Assembly: GCA_905221605.1 (NCBI GenBank)
Contig: CAJNDS010001591.1
Span: 521,540 to 585,539 of the forward strand
Direction: 5' to 3'
DNA length: 64,000 bases
From: Symbiodinium natans
Taxonomy: Eukaryota; Sar; Dinophyceae; Suessiales; Symbiodiniaceae
Of this stretch, positions 9,230 through 18,167 are shown in pieces (the first letter of the stretch is position 1; the number at the start of each line of letters is the position of its first letter). A program made the position numbers and the translations under genes. The notes beneath the pieces were generated by a model. It had not been told where the DNA came from, made no database searches, and worked only from the letters and a program-made list of their open reading frames with translations.

Positions 9230-11150
9230 TTGGGTTTGGGGTTTAGGGTTTAGGGTTTAGGGTTTAGGGCTTGGGGTTTGGGGTTTCTGGTTCAGGGTTC
9301 AGGAGTGCATGTGAGCTGCTGCATACGACTGCTACATGGAGCTTTCTGGGTGTCCAGCACTCCTCGCGGAAACAGGGTTGTTCCACCTTGGCTGCGCGGT
9401 CCCATTCAGGGCAAGGGGACCGTTCGGGTCCTAAGCCCGGAACCCTAAACCCTAAACCCCTAAACCCCTAAACCCCTAAACCCCTAAACCCCTAAACCCC
9501 TAAACCCCTAAACCCCTAAACCCCTAAACCCCTAAACCCTAAGCCCTAAACTCTAACCCTAAACCCTGAACCCCTTAAACCCTGTCAACCCTACACCAAA
9601 ACTCCCCGAGGACCCGGCTCCACGTTCTTGGAGCCCAGACTTCCACAAGGCCGCCGTCGCCTCATGCAAATGCATCCCAGGCACCCAAGGGGGGCACCCA
9701 AGGGGCTTGGGGCCTTAGGGGGTTTTAGGGGCTTCAGGGGTTTCAGGGTTTAGGGTTCAAGGGGTTTTGGGGTTTAGGGGCTGTAGGGGTTTTAGGGTTT
9801 TGGGGGGTGTAGGGTTTCGGGTTTAGGGTTCATGGGGTCTTAGGGTTTATGGTTCCGGGGTTAAGGCTGAGGGCGCAACTGACCATGGCAACCTATATGA
9901 CATGATCTACATGGCGTCTTCGAGTCTTAGTACAATAGATTCGAGAACGGCAAATTGAAGTACAGTGGCTTGTTTCAAAGTACATTAAATAACCCTCAAG
10001 CCCAAACCCTAAACTTAAACCTTAAACCCAAAACCCAAAACCCAAAACCCTAAACCCTGCACCCTAAACCCTACACCCTAACCCTAAACCCTTTTCCCTA
10101 AGCCCTAAACCCTAAACCCTAAACCCTAAACCCTAAACCCTAAACCCTACCTGGCAGCTCCCGCAGCTCGATGGGGTCCAAGCACCTGCCCCGCGCGTTG
10201 TTAGGGCGGTCTAGGGTTTAGGGTTTAGGGTTTAGGGTTTGGGGTTTAGGGTTTAGGGTTTGGGGTTTGGGGTTTGGGGTTTAGGGTTTAGGGTTTAGGG
10301 TTTCGGGTTTAGGGTTTAGGGTTTGGGGAGAATCACAAAGGCTGAAATCGTCCGGCACGCGCTCAGGCCTCCCGGGCATCTCACAAATCCTCAGCTCGGC
10401 CATGCAGGTTAGGGTTTAGGGTTTAGGGTTCAGGGTTCAGGCTTCAGGGTTGAGGGTTTGGGGTCTGAGGGTTTAAGGTTTAGGGTTGGGGGTTTAGGGT
10501 TGGGGGTTTGGGGTTTAGGGTCTGAGGGTTTAGGGCCGGGTCAATTGGGGCTTAGGGTTTGGGGCACACCCTAACACCCCGAATCTTGGTCCGGATCCTT
10601 CTCACATCGCAGAGGCACATCCTCACACTTAATCGAAACACTTCACACAGGGAACCGTAAACCCGAAACCCTAAACCCCGACCTGAAACCCCAAACCCTA
10701 AACCCTAACCCCTAGCCCCCAAACTCCCGAGACCCCCTAAACTCCCCTAAACGCTAAACCCCAAACCCTAAACCCACATGTAAAGGCATCGTTTTGGGCC
10801 CCCTGCGCGACGTGGACTGGTCCCGGAGAACCGGCTCCCAGCGCCTTGCAAGAAGCAGAGCGCACTATGACAATGGATACGTCGGATTGTTTAGGGTTTA
10901 GGATTTAGGGTTTCGGGTTTATCTAGGGTTTATAGGGTTTAGGGCTTGAGGTTAGGGTTTGAGGCGTTCGGGTTAGGGATTATGATAGGCTTTAGGGTTT
11001 AAGGGCTCGAGACGCATCTTCGGCCCCCAGCCTTAAACCCTAAACCCTAAACCCTAAACCCTAAACCCTAAACCCTAAACCCTAAACCCTAAACCTAAAA
11101 CCCTAAAACCCTAAAACCCTAAACCCTAACCCTAAACCCTAAACCCTGAA
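9230..11150. repeat. Dense block of telomeric arrays in both orientations
   Basis: Arrays at about 9230-9285, 9438-9600 (with a run of CCCCTAAA octamers at 9463-9536), 9700-9870, 9985-10150, 10203-10330, 10405-10560, 10655-10780, 10888-11010 and 11032-11150. Orientation alternates, and intervening islands are only 40-120 bp. Several islands are minus-open with splice-like edges, for example near 10330-10400 and 10800-10860. Confidence 0.9.
9336..9391 (-). CDS. Exon-like island, unknown protein
   Basis: Acceptor GGGACCGCGCAG at 9392, 56-nt frame reading KVEQPCFREECWTPRKLH, donor |GTAGCAG at 9335. Two Cys are present. The frame continues open past the donor, so the true end may be lower. The plus strand is also open. 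Confidence 0.4.
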
Positions 11151-11207
11151 ACCGTCTCGGCTGGTGCAACTATTGTAGTGAATTCACTGCCCACAGTTTG
11201 GGGGGCT

Positions 11208-11290
11208 TGCGAAAACAGGGGCCCCAAAAAGAGACCCTCGAATCGTAGGATCCCCTTATCATAAGGACCCCAATAGGTACCCCTCATACC
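11208..11290. mobile_element. Palindromic element, family C
   Basis: GCGAAAACAGGGGCCCC, ATCGTAGGATCCCCTTATCA and CCCCAATAGGTACCCC match the family-C core. Confidence 0.6.
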
Positions 11291-11339
11291 CCAAACCCTA
11301 AACCCAAAACCCAAAACCCTAAATCCTAAACCTCTCTTC

Positions 11340-11357
11340 ATATATATATATATATAT

Positions 11358-11389
<32 letters not shown>

Positions 11390-11395
11390 TTAAAC
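11340..11395. repeat. (TA)n and (TTTA)n microsatellite
   Basis: About eight TA units followed by about nine TTTA units. The TTTA run may be a slipped derivative of TTTAGGG. Confidence 0.9.
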
Positions 11396-11399
11396 CCTA

Positions 11400-11592
11400 G
11401 TGAATTCGTCGAATAAGCCAAGTTCTTCGTCGAATAAGCCAAGTCCTTCGTCGAATAAGCAAAGTCCTTCGTCGAATAAGCCAAGTCCTTCGTCGAATAA
11501 GCCAAGTCCTTCGTCGAATACGCCAAGTCCTTCGTCGAATAAGCCAAGTCCTTCGTCGAATAAGCCAAGCCCTTCGTCGATTAAGTCCTTCG
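11400..11592. repeat. 21-bp minisatellite, about 9 copies
   Basis: Period 21 (TCGAATAAGCCAAGTCCTTCG with single-base variants). As 21 is a multiple of three, it is open in several frames and encodes seven-residue repeats on both strands (LGLFDEG on minus, NKPSPSS on plus). No start context or flanking coding sequence argues for a gene. Confidence 0.9.
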
Positions 11593-11639
11593 TCGATTTA
11601 GGCAAATGGGTCAAATGGGTTTGGTGCGAGGGTGGGGTG

Positions 11640-12640
11640 GGGAGCCTGCCCGGGGTTCCAAAAAACTCTTCTGGGGTCTAATGTTAAGGGTTCAGGAATC
11701 TCAATTTATGTGATTTTCTTCATTTTTCTTGGTTTTTTATTGTTTTTGTTTCGTTTGGGTGCCTGGGGGAGCTTCTGGGGGCCTCCTTGAGCTTCTGGGA
11801 GCCTCGCGGGGTCCCAAAAACTCTTCTGGGGTCTAATGTTAAGGGTTCAGGAATCTCAATTTCTGAAATTTTCTTCATTTTTCTTGGTTTTTTGTTGTTT
11901 TTGTTTGGGTGCCTGGGGGAGCTTCTGGGGGCCTCCTTGAGCTCCCGGGGTCCAAAAAACTCTTCTGGGGTCTAATGTTAAGGGTTCAGGAATCTCAATT
12001 TCTGTGATGTTCTTCATTTTTCTTGGTTTTTTGTTGTTTTTGTTTCGTTTGGGTGCCTGGGGGAGCTTCTGGGGGCCTCCTTGAGCTTCTGGGAGCCTCC
12101 CGGGGTCCAAAAAATTCTTCGGGGGTCTAATGTTAAGGGTTCAGGAATCTCAATTTCTGTAATTTTCTTCTTTTTTCTTGGCTTTTTATTGTTTTTGTTT
12201 CGTTTGGGTGTCTGGGGGAGCTTCTGGGGGCCTCCTTGAGCTTCTGGGAGCCTTCCCGGGGTCCAAAAAACTCTTCTGGGGTCTAGTGTTAAGGGCTCAG
12301 GAATCTCAATTTCTGTAATTTTCTTCATTTTTCTTGGCTTTTTATTGTTCTTGTTTCGTTTGGGTGCCTGGGGGAGCTTCTCAGGAATCTCAATTTCTGT
12401 AGTTTTCTTCATTTGTTATTGGTTTTTTTTTGTTTTTGTTTCGTTTGGGTGGCTGGGGGGGCTTCTGGGGGCCTCCTTGAGCTTCTGGGAGACTCCCCAG
12501 AGTCCCAAAACAGGAATCTCATTTCCTTTGACTTTTCCTTATTGTATTTCTTTTGGGAGCTTTGGAGAGCTTTTGGAACAAATGGGTGCGAAGCGAGGGT
12601 TTAAGAATAGAAACTTTATATTTTCGTAATGTTATGGGAC
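11640..12640. repeat. About 155-bp tandem repeat, 5-6 copies
   Basis: The landmark AACTCTTCTGGGG recurs at 11664, 11819, 11958, 12113 (as AATTCTTC) and 12269, giving spacings of 155, 139, 155 and 156. A truncated copy follows at about 12373-12500. The 156-bp spacing keeps frame, so the minus strand is open for 132 codons (12412-12014) with about 52-residue repeats including TEIEIPEPLTLDPRRVFW and a Lys/Asn-rich linker. This could be a repeat-protein exon or a satellite with a chance frame; the 139-bp copy breaks the frame, favouring the latter. Confidence 0.8.
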
Positions 12641-12714
12641 CCTCTGGGCGGGTGGGGTTTTGTCTGGTTGCTCGAACCCCTTCTAAACTAGTAATGTCCT
12701 GGCCCTGCCAATCG

Positions 12715-13125
12715 TAAACCCTAAACCCAAATTCTAAACCCTAAACCCTAAACCCTAAACCCTAGTATCAGAAACTCCCCAGTTGACCTGCTGGGAAAGA
12801 GGAGGCCTTGCGACTGGCCATCCGCACCGAGACGTTGTACGTGCCTGCCAGGACCCGGGCCATGGGCGGAAACAGCTAGGGTCGTAGGGTTTAGGGTCTT
12901 AAGGCTTAGGGTTTGGGGTCTAGGGTTGAGGGTCTTAAGGTTTAGGGTTTAGGGTTTGGGGTTGCAAGGTTGCAGGGTTGCAGGGTTGCAGGGTTGCAGG
13001 GTTGTAGGGTTTAGGGTTTAGGGTTTAGGGTCTAGGGTTTTGTAGGGTTTAGGGTTTAGGGTCAAGGGTTTGGGGTTTAGGGTCTAGGGTTTTAGGGCTT
13101 TTAGGGTTTTAGGGCCTAGGGCTTG
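12715..13125. repeat. Telomeric arrays flanking a GC-rich island
   Basis: CCCTAAA units at 12715-12765 and TTTAGGG units at 12885-13125, the latter with a (GGTTGCA)n run at 12960-13000. The island between (12768-12884) has a minus acceptor CCTGGCAG and a donor CAG|GTCAAC framing TYNVSVRMASRKASSFPA, a plausible exon. Confidence 0.7.
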
Positions 13126-13127
13126 GT

Positions 13128-13219
13128 AGCCCAAACGCAGGGTTCCGCATCACTTGCACCGCATGCCCGCGCCATGGCGGCGCCTTTGTTGATGTAGTTC
13201 GCCCAGCCACCCCACTCAC
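13128..13219 (-). CDS. Exon-like island, unknown protein
   Basis: Minus frame reading EWGGWANYINKGAAMARACG then ASDAEPCVWATK after a TGATGCCAAG acceptor at 13220. Good residue diversity. The CA microsatellite lies upstream on this strand. No family recognised. Confidence 0.4.
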
Positions 13220-13315
13220 CTTGGCATCATTGCTGGCCCAGCACAGACATACAGACGCAGGCGCAGACACAGGCACAGGCACAGGTACAGTCACAGACAC
13301 AGACACAAACACATA

Positions 13316-13330
13316 CAGAGAGAGACACGC

Positions 13331-13394
<64 letters not shown>

Positions 13395-13455
13395 ACACAC
13401 ACACACACAGACACACACACACACACACACAGAGACACACACAGACACACACACT
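13316..13455. repeat. (CA)n microsatellite
   Basis: About 140 bp of CA with GA interruptions. Long frames of Val/Cys and Thr/His on either strand are artefacts. Confidence 0.95.
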
Positions 13456-14200
13456 TTTGCATGCCAACACCCCACGACCCATGCTGGTCCCAGTGGCTCT
13501 TGGCAGCCGGGGGAAGTTCCCGCCTCCCACGGCAAAGCTGTCAAGGACTCTTTTTGGGAGGGCTTAGGCTGAGTATAGGATGCCCAAGTGCAGATGTGTC
13601 ATCAAGCTGAGGGTTTACGGTTCAGCTCGACATCTCCTGCCCTTTCTTGCTGTCAGAATGACCATGGTAGGGCATGCTCGGTCTGTGACTTGTTCCAAAA
13701 GGATGAAGATTTTATTTTACTACTTAGGTTTTAGTAGGCCTCCAAAAAAAAGGCCATTCTAGCAGGGGTGGCAAGCGGACTTTTTCACATTCCCGCTACT
13801 GTTGCCCGAGCAGCGCGCTCAGCCGATCGGCACCACAGAAGCCAGAGAAACCCGAGATAATTCTAGGATGGCCCTTAAAACCCTCTGAAAAATGTCCCCA
13901 CATATGGTCCTCTTAAACCCAAGAAGGGGAAAAATTCAAGTATCCCAAAAGGGGCCTACCTATAGCATTTGGCCTTCTCTAAAGCGATGGTCTGATACTT
14001 CCTCACTGGCAGCGTGCTTCGGCCTTTGTATCTGCAAGCGCTCCAAAAGCCTTACAGCGTAGCCTGCGATCTAGGAGCTGGCAGTGATGTCAAATCCACG
14101 CTCAAGCATGATGGTGCTTGTGGCATGCTATATTGACGTGTAGCGGGCAGATTGCCTCATGTGAACAGGTCTGGTGTCCGAAGTTCATCTTCAAAACTGT
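13456..14200. other. Repeat-poor stretch, no assigned gene
   Basis: Mixed sequence with partial family-E hairpins (13733-13770 and 13860-13890). Open frames occur on both strands, for example plus NDHGRACSVCDLFQKDEDF after a strong acceptor (CTTTCTTGCTGTCAG at 13657) and minus FAVGGGNFPRLPRATGTSM at 13480-13540. I cannot choose between them. The RRM gene ends at 14211, so 3' UTR of that gene may extend here. Confidence 0.4.
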
Positions 14201-14210
14201 GTCTTTGACT

Positions 14211-15275
14211 TTATTTTCGCTGCCGCTCCCAGGAATCAGCGATAATTTGCGTATTGTTGAAGATGGAGCCGTTGAGGATCATAGTGGCCTCAGCGCACAC
14301 TCAAGTGCGGTGTTTACGACAGTAGGGGACCCTTATTAGAGACTCCCAAGAAGTAGGACTCCCTTACAATAGGGACCCCAATAAGGTACCCCGATTATAT
14401 TCTCGTAAACCCTAAACCCTAAACCCTAAACCCTGACCCTAAAGTATTCTCGTAAAACCCCCACATTGGCGCAAGAACTCAACGGAGCCTGCTGAGCCTC
14501 CTCCATCGACTTGAATCCGATGGCTCCTGTGCCTGACACGAAGCCCATTGAATCAGGGTTTAGGGTTTAGGGTTTAGGGTTTAGGGTTTAGGGTTTAGGG
14601 TTTAGGGTTTAGGGTTTAGGGTTTAGGGTCTAGGGTTTAGGGTTTAGGGTTTAGGGTTTAGGAAACTCCCCTGGTTCTCGAAATTAGGGTACCTTATTGG
14701 GGTCCTTACTATACAGGAATCCTACCATTTGGGGGTTTGTATTAGGGTGAAACCCACATGAAGCCCATTGATCTGAGTTTAGCGCTTCTACCCTAAAGAT
14801 CCATGTACCTATGTAGTAGGTACTTGGGCCCTAGAAAGCTACTATCTGGGAAGCCCCTTAAGAGCCCAAGTACATACTACTAGTACAAGTGCAGACTATA
14901 TATGCACATGGATCCTTCGGGTTAGGTTCAGGGTGCGTTGCATCATCTTGCATCGCTTGCATCCCCGACAGCCCGGAACATTCCGCCTGCGCCTTTGCCT
15001 TTGTACGTCTGCGCCCACAGCGCCATAGCTCCAGCAGCCTCCGCATGAGCTTTCCTGGGCTCCATTCAGAGGGGGATCAACTTGCGCAAGAAGGCTCCTG
15101 GAATACCCCTAGGGCTCCGAGCATAATTTCAAATCATGCCTACGTTGGGTTCTACAGTCTGGAAAAAGAACCTTCTTTGGGCTATTTGGAGACTTCGGGT
15201 ACCAATGTCACCAAATTCTTCCGCCAGGCTCAGTTCCTGGTAGGTGGTCTCTTGCGGGAGGTTCCCAATCCACAC
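14211..15275 (-). CDS. RNA-recognition-motif protein, C-terminal four exons
   Basis: A single RRM domain assembled from four minus-strand exons with matching phases: 15275-15203 (VWIGNLPQETTYQELSLAEE, FGDI), 15028-14993 (MALWAQTYKGK), 14532-14489 (TGAIGFKSMEEAQQ) and 14288-14211 (ATMILNGSIFNNTQIIADSW, ERQRK, stop). RNP2 is VWIGNL; RNP1 is GTGAIGF, 36 residues later as the fold requires; the beta-4 end is IIADSW. Acceptors are CTCCTGAG, GCTGGAG, GTGTCAG and GCTGAG. The first donor is G|GTACCC; the second and third are GC donors (G|GCGCAGG and CAG|GCTCCG). Introns are 174, 460 and 200 bp and hold telomeric arrays and family-C elements. It should bind single-stranded RNA. The style (TGAIGFxSxEEA, LNG, DSW ending) is that of abundant small dinoflagellate RRM proteins. 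The N-terminal exons are not fixed; candidates lie at 15410-17893. Frames on the plus strand here are shadows. Confidence 0.82.
14319..14456. mobile_element. Family-C element plus telomeric insert with 12-bp direct repeats, inside an RRM intron
   Basis: 14319-14400 is family C (CCCAAGAAGTAGGACTCCC, CCCCAATAAGGTACCCC). TATTCTCGTAAA occurs at 14398-14409 and again at 14445-14456, flanking about five CCCTAAA units. The direct repeat looks like a target duplication made when telomeric DNA was inserted. Confidence 0.7.
14554..14750. repeat. Telomeric array abutting an inverted family-C element, inside an RRM intron
   Basis: TTTAGGG units at 14554-14662, then a reversed family-C copy (AAATTAGGGTACCTTATTGG, TACCATTTGGGGGTTT) to about 14750. 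Both lie within the 460-bp second intron of the RRM gene. Confidence 0.85.
14760..14882. mobile_element. Hairpin element with GTACCTATGTAGTAGGTACTTG arms
   Basis: GTAGTAGGTACTTGGG at 14813 and CCCAAGTACATACTACTAG at 14865 form inverted arms around AGCTACTATC. Also within the second RRM intron. Related to the family-D hairpins only loosely. Confidence 0.5.
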
Positions 15276-15409
15276 CTCAGGAGAAGACGGAAGAAACCGG
15301 GAAGAAGGACGAAGTGCTTTGCCGCGCAGCAGTCATGATAAGCATGAGGACCATCCTAACCCCTAAACCCTAAACCTTTTAAACCCTAAACCCTAAACCC
15401 TAAACCCTG

Positions 15410-15472
15410 AAGGAACTGCCCGGTCGCCGTCTTGCTGGGGTCGATCGGCTTGCGGTCCGCCTTCCCCTTTCC
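15410..15472 (-). CDS. Probable upstream exon of the RRM gene
   Basis: Acceptor CCGTCCAG at 15473, then a basic frame GKGKADRKPIDPSKTATGQF. A Gly/Lys-rich linker before the RRM is common in this protein style. The phase to the next confident exon (15275) does not close directly, so the donor choice or an intermediate exon is unresolved. Confidence 0.4.
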
Positions 15473-15715
15473 CTGGACGGTTCGGTCAAACATTGAACCC
15501 TAAACCCTAAACCCTAAACCCTAAACCCTAAACCCTAAACCCTAAATAACCCCCCTGTGACCTGAAACCGTGAAACTTGAAGCCGACATCCCAAACTTTG
15601 CGCCAACAACCTCCAGGACTAAACCCCAAACCCTAAACCCTAAACCCTAAACCCTAAACCCTAAACCCTAAACCCTCAACCCTAAACCCTAAACCCTAAA
15701 CCCTAAACCCCAAAC

Positions 15716-15797
15716 AGAAGGCCCTGGGCCTTGGCCATGTTCCACTTCAGGGTCTGGTTCCACACCCCAAGACTTGGACCTCCCCAGCCTTTGCCAC
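15716..15797 (-). CDS. Probable upstream exon of the RRM gene
   Basis: Acceptor TGCGAAG at 15798, 82-nt frame reading GKGWGGPSLGVWNQTLKWNM then AKAQGLL, donor T|GTTTGGGG at 15715. The GKGWGGP opening matches the Gly/Trp-rich exons at 17616 and 17830, supporting one transcript. Confidence 0.45.
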
Positions 15798-15909
15798 CTT
15801 CGCAGCGTAAGGCAGATCTTGGGGTTTAGGGTTTAGGGTTTAGGGTTTAGGGTTTAGGGTTTAGGGTTTAGGGTTTAAGGTTTAGGGTTTAGGGTTTAAA
15901 AGTTTAGGA

Positions 15910-16080
15910 TATCGCGACCGTGCAGTGATCCATCATACGGCTCGTGTTCGGAAGGCTGTCCGTCGGGGCAGCAAGCAGCTAAGGTGTGCGTCTCTAGATG
16001 AGCTGGATGGGACATGGTCTGCTCTTCGCGCTGCTTGCTTTGGAGACTGGCCAGTTAAAGACCATCTTGGTCGCCAGTAA
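15910..16080 (+). CDS. Plus-strand open frame, strand uncertain
   Basis: About 55 codons to a TAA at 16078-16080, including VIHHTARVRKAVRRGSKQLR and SALRAACFGDWPVKDHLG. It lies immediately outside the inverted-repeat composite at 16130. The minus strand carries a different open frame. It could be a retroelement or gene fragment. No domain recognised. Confidence 0.35.
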   Translation, partial: YRDRAVIHHTARVRKAVRRGSKQLRCASLDELDGTWSALRAACFGDWPVKDHLGRQ

Positions 16081-16436
16081 CCATATTATAACAAGGGCAC
16101 CCTTTTTGGGGTTGGTTACTTTATATAGGGATCCCAAATGCCTCCGGTGGGGAAGCCTCCCGTTCCAAATTGGGAAACCATGGGAAACCACACATAAGGT
16201 AGTTGTGCAAATCACAGTTTAAACCACATGTGGTGCAGGCAAGGGGGGGGGGGGGGGGCTCAAGATGGTGGCACATGGAACAAAAAATTTTGTGGTGTTG
16301 GACGTTGTCTTAGTGGTTTTGATAAGTTATTCCACTTCTCTGTCAGTCCAAAGTTGAACTACCGTCTGGGTATCACACGGCCTTTCGAAAAACACATAGC
16401 CTTGACAGTTACTCAGTAAGCAACACAGCAAGAGTT

Positions 16437-16760
16437 GCTGAGCTCTGAACACTCAAGAACAACACTCCAGAAGTAGAACTACATCAAAACGACGAGCCAA
16501 ATCAACTTTTTCTGGACCTTAAGTAGTAGAAATAGCTTGTGGCAAAAGCAAAATGGTCACTGTGGTTTTCCAGGAGTGCAAGCATGGTCTCTCAGCAATA
16601 CAGCAGAGTTCACACGGAAGTACTGATCATGCTGCTGAGCTCTGAACACTCAAGAACAACACTCCAGAACTAGAACTATGTCAAGACGACAAGCCAAATC
16701 AATTTTTCCGGGACAGAAAAGTGGCAATAGCTTGTGGCAACAGCAGAATGGCAACTGTGG
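16437..16760. repeat. Direct duplication, period 197 bp
   Basis: GCTGAGCTCTGAACACTCAA starts at 16437 and 16634. The two copies share about 125 bp at roughly 90 percent identity, ending at GGCAACTGTGG or GGTCACTGTGG, with about 70 bp of less similar sequence between them. Confidence 0.85.
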
Positions 16761-17059
16761 GCCTCAAGGGTCTGAGGCTTGAGGATGGCTCCCCCTAGAT
16801 TGGGGTGCTTCTAATTTCTTTAAAGAGGGTCGGGGGGGGAGGGGGGTGGGGGGTGGTTTATGACAAGCAGTGCAACAGTGCATGGGATTTCCCGTACTCC
16901 AAATCCGACTTGCGCTTCCGCGCCGCGCGCGGTAGCACAAGTGACCCCATCCATAGCACAAGTGTGCGCTATGGCAACCTGTACTTGCGCCATGGATGTG
17001 GTCACTTGCGTTTCCAAGTGAGCTTTGGAGTACGGATTCAGGATTTGGCAAGTGGCTGA

Positions 17060-17400
17060 AAACAGACTCTTTACAGTGAGGAATTTTGGTTGACCTGCGC
17101 TTACGCGCGGCGCGCGGGAGCACAAGTAGGTGAAAACGGACCATTTAGAACGAGGACTCTTGGTGGACTTGCGCTTACGCGCGGCGCGCGGAAGCACAAG
17201 TATGTGAAAACGGACCGTTTAGAACGAGGAATCTTGGTGGACTTGCGCTTACGCGCGGCGTGCGGAAGCGCAAGTATGTGAAAACGGACCATTTAGAACG
17301 AGGAATCTTGGTGGACTTGCGCTTACGCGCGGGGCGCGGAAGCGCAAGTAGGTGAAAACAGATCATTTAGAACGAGGAATTTTGGTTGATCTGCGCTGGG
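17060..17400. repeat. 74-bp tandem repeat, about 4.5 copies
   Basis: TGGTGGACTTGCGCTTACGC starts at 17161, 17235 and 17309, with diverged copies from 17087 and to 17383. Each unit contains a GC hairpin (CTTGCGCTTACGCGCGG and its mate) and an AACGAGGAAT/AAAACGGACC segment. 74 is not a multiple of three, so frames across it change register; no repeat protein is supported. An older diverged copy is visible at 16900-17045. Confidence 0.9.
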
Positions 17401-17615
17401 ATCACGAGGTTGCACTATCCGACACTTTGGAACGGGAGGCTTCCCCACCGGAGGCATTTGGGATCTTTACACTTTATAAGGGTACCTTGAAGCATAAGAC
17501 AGCTTTTTTGGCAAGTTCATTCACAATTCGCCGGCAGAGGAAAAGATGGTTACAGGAGCCATCTGGGCTGCTCTTGCACGCACCCCAAACCCTAAACCCT
17601 AAACCCTAAACCCCG

Positions 17616-17706
17616 GCACATCCGCCTCCACCCCAGCCTTTGCCAGCGCCGCCCGACCAGCTCTTTCCGCCGCCCCAGCTATTGTCACCACCGCCATTCC
17701 AGCTGC
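17616..17706 (-). CDS. Probable Gly/Trp-rich exon of the RRM gene
   Basis: After an acceptor (CTTAGGAAG or GAAGCAG) near 17707, the frame reads SWNGGGDNSWGGGKSWSGGA then GKGWGGGG. Gly/Trp/Lys-rich segments like this accompany RRM domains in dinoflagellate glycine-rich RNA-binding proteins. Compositional bias makes the strand call firmer than for most islands, though edges are approximate. Confidence 0.5.
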
Positions 17707-17829
17707 TTCCTAAGAGATGCATTTGGTTTCTGTTTAGGGTTTAGGGCTAGGGTTTAGGGTTTGGGATTTGGGGTTTAGGGCTTGGGGTTGGTTTAGATGC
17801 AACGCTTGCTACGTCTCATGACGATGTGC

Positions 17830-17893
17830 AGCAAAGCATCCACCTCCTCCACCCCAGCCCTTCCCCCCACCCTTGCTGTCGTCATCGAGCCCA
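17830..17893 (-). CDS. Probable Gly/Trp-rich exon of the RRM gene
   Basis: Acceptor TTGTGAGGCAG at 17894, then GLDDDSKGGGKGWGGGGG followed by CFAAH. Repeats the GGGKGWGG motif of 17616. If it is the same transcript, the gene spans at least 14211-17893 and contains the inverted-repeat composite in an intron. Confidence 0.45.
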
Positions 17894-17939
17894 CTGCCTC
17901 ACAAGTTGCGTGGGGCAAACGCTACTACTGTTCTTCATA

Positions 17940-18015
17940 TGAAGAAACATATACATATACAGCATACTACATATATAATATATATATATGTATTATATAT
18001 ATATACATATTGCAG
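17940..18015. repeat. TA-rich microsatellite
   Basis: TATACATATA run with a short palindromic centre. Confidence 0.85.
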
Positions 18016-18019
18016 AACA

Positions 18020-18165
18020 TGAAGGAACATTACACGGCTCATACTCTCAATGAGCGAAGGCATCCTCCAGATCAGGGCCAAGCTGCAGTACTTGCAGCTG
18101 CCGAACTTCTGAACACGAGGGCAAAAGCCCTTCTGCTCCATATCCCAGCACGGCATCCTGTGACT
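18020..18165 (-). CDS. Exon-like island, possible Cys-rich (CCCH-like) segment, strand uncertain
   Basis: The minus strand reads MPCWDMEQKGFCPRVQKFGS then CKYCS, with Cys spacing C-x8-C-x8-C-x2-C, after a GTCACAG acceptor at 18158. The plus strand is equally open (NMKEHYTAHTLNERRHPPDQ) after a TATTGCAG acceptor at 18010. I cannot decide. Confidence 0.25.
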
Positions 18166-18167
18166 TA

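Larger units (their letters stand above)
15355..15908. repeat. Telomeric arrays around probable RRM-gene upstream exons
   Basis: CCCTAAA arrays at 15355-15412, 15495-15550 and 15622-15715, and TTTAGGG at 15820-15908. The islands between are minus-open (see 15410 and 15716); the one at 15555-15620 reads CWRKVWDVGFKFHGF. Confidence 0.85.
16130..17465. mobile_element. Composite flanked by 40-bp perfect inverted repeats
   Basis: 16130-16169 and 17426-17465 are perfect reverse complements (GATCCCAAATGCCTCCGGTG... outward). Similarity continues imperfectly outward (GGGCACCCTTTTTGG against its mate GGGTACCTTGAAG). The interior has a poly-G tract (16244-16258), a 197-bp direct duplication and a 74-bp tandem array. 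No transposase frame is evident, so if mobile it is non-autonomous. Confidence 0.6.

Noticed and set aside
9886-9960. Plus-strand HGNLYDMIYM, similar to a kinase hinge region.
   Set aside because: A single short motif with no splice support, in a block where other islands read on minus.
11386-11614. A Leu-Phe-Asp-Glu-Gly repeat protein.
   Set aside because: The 21-bp minisatellite is open in at least three frames on both strands, with no start, flanking coding sequence or splice support.
13109-13610. Long open frames of Val/Cys and Thr/His.
   Set aside because: They are translations of the CA microsatellite.
14118-14339. Plus-strand frame of 73 codons with a strong-looking acceptor at 14233.
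   Set aside because: It lies antisense to the last RRM exon (14211-14288), whose minus reading completes a canonical RRM with matching phase.
17060-17400. CRISPR-like array.
   Set aside because: The repeats are contiguous 74-bp units without unique spacers, in a eukaryotic context with no cas genes.
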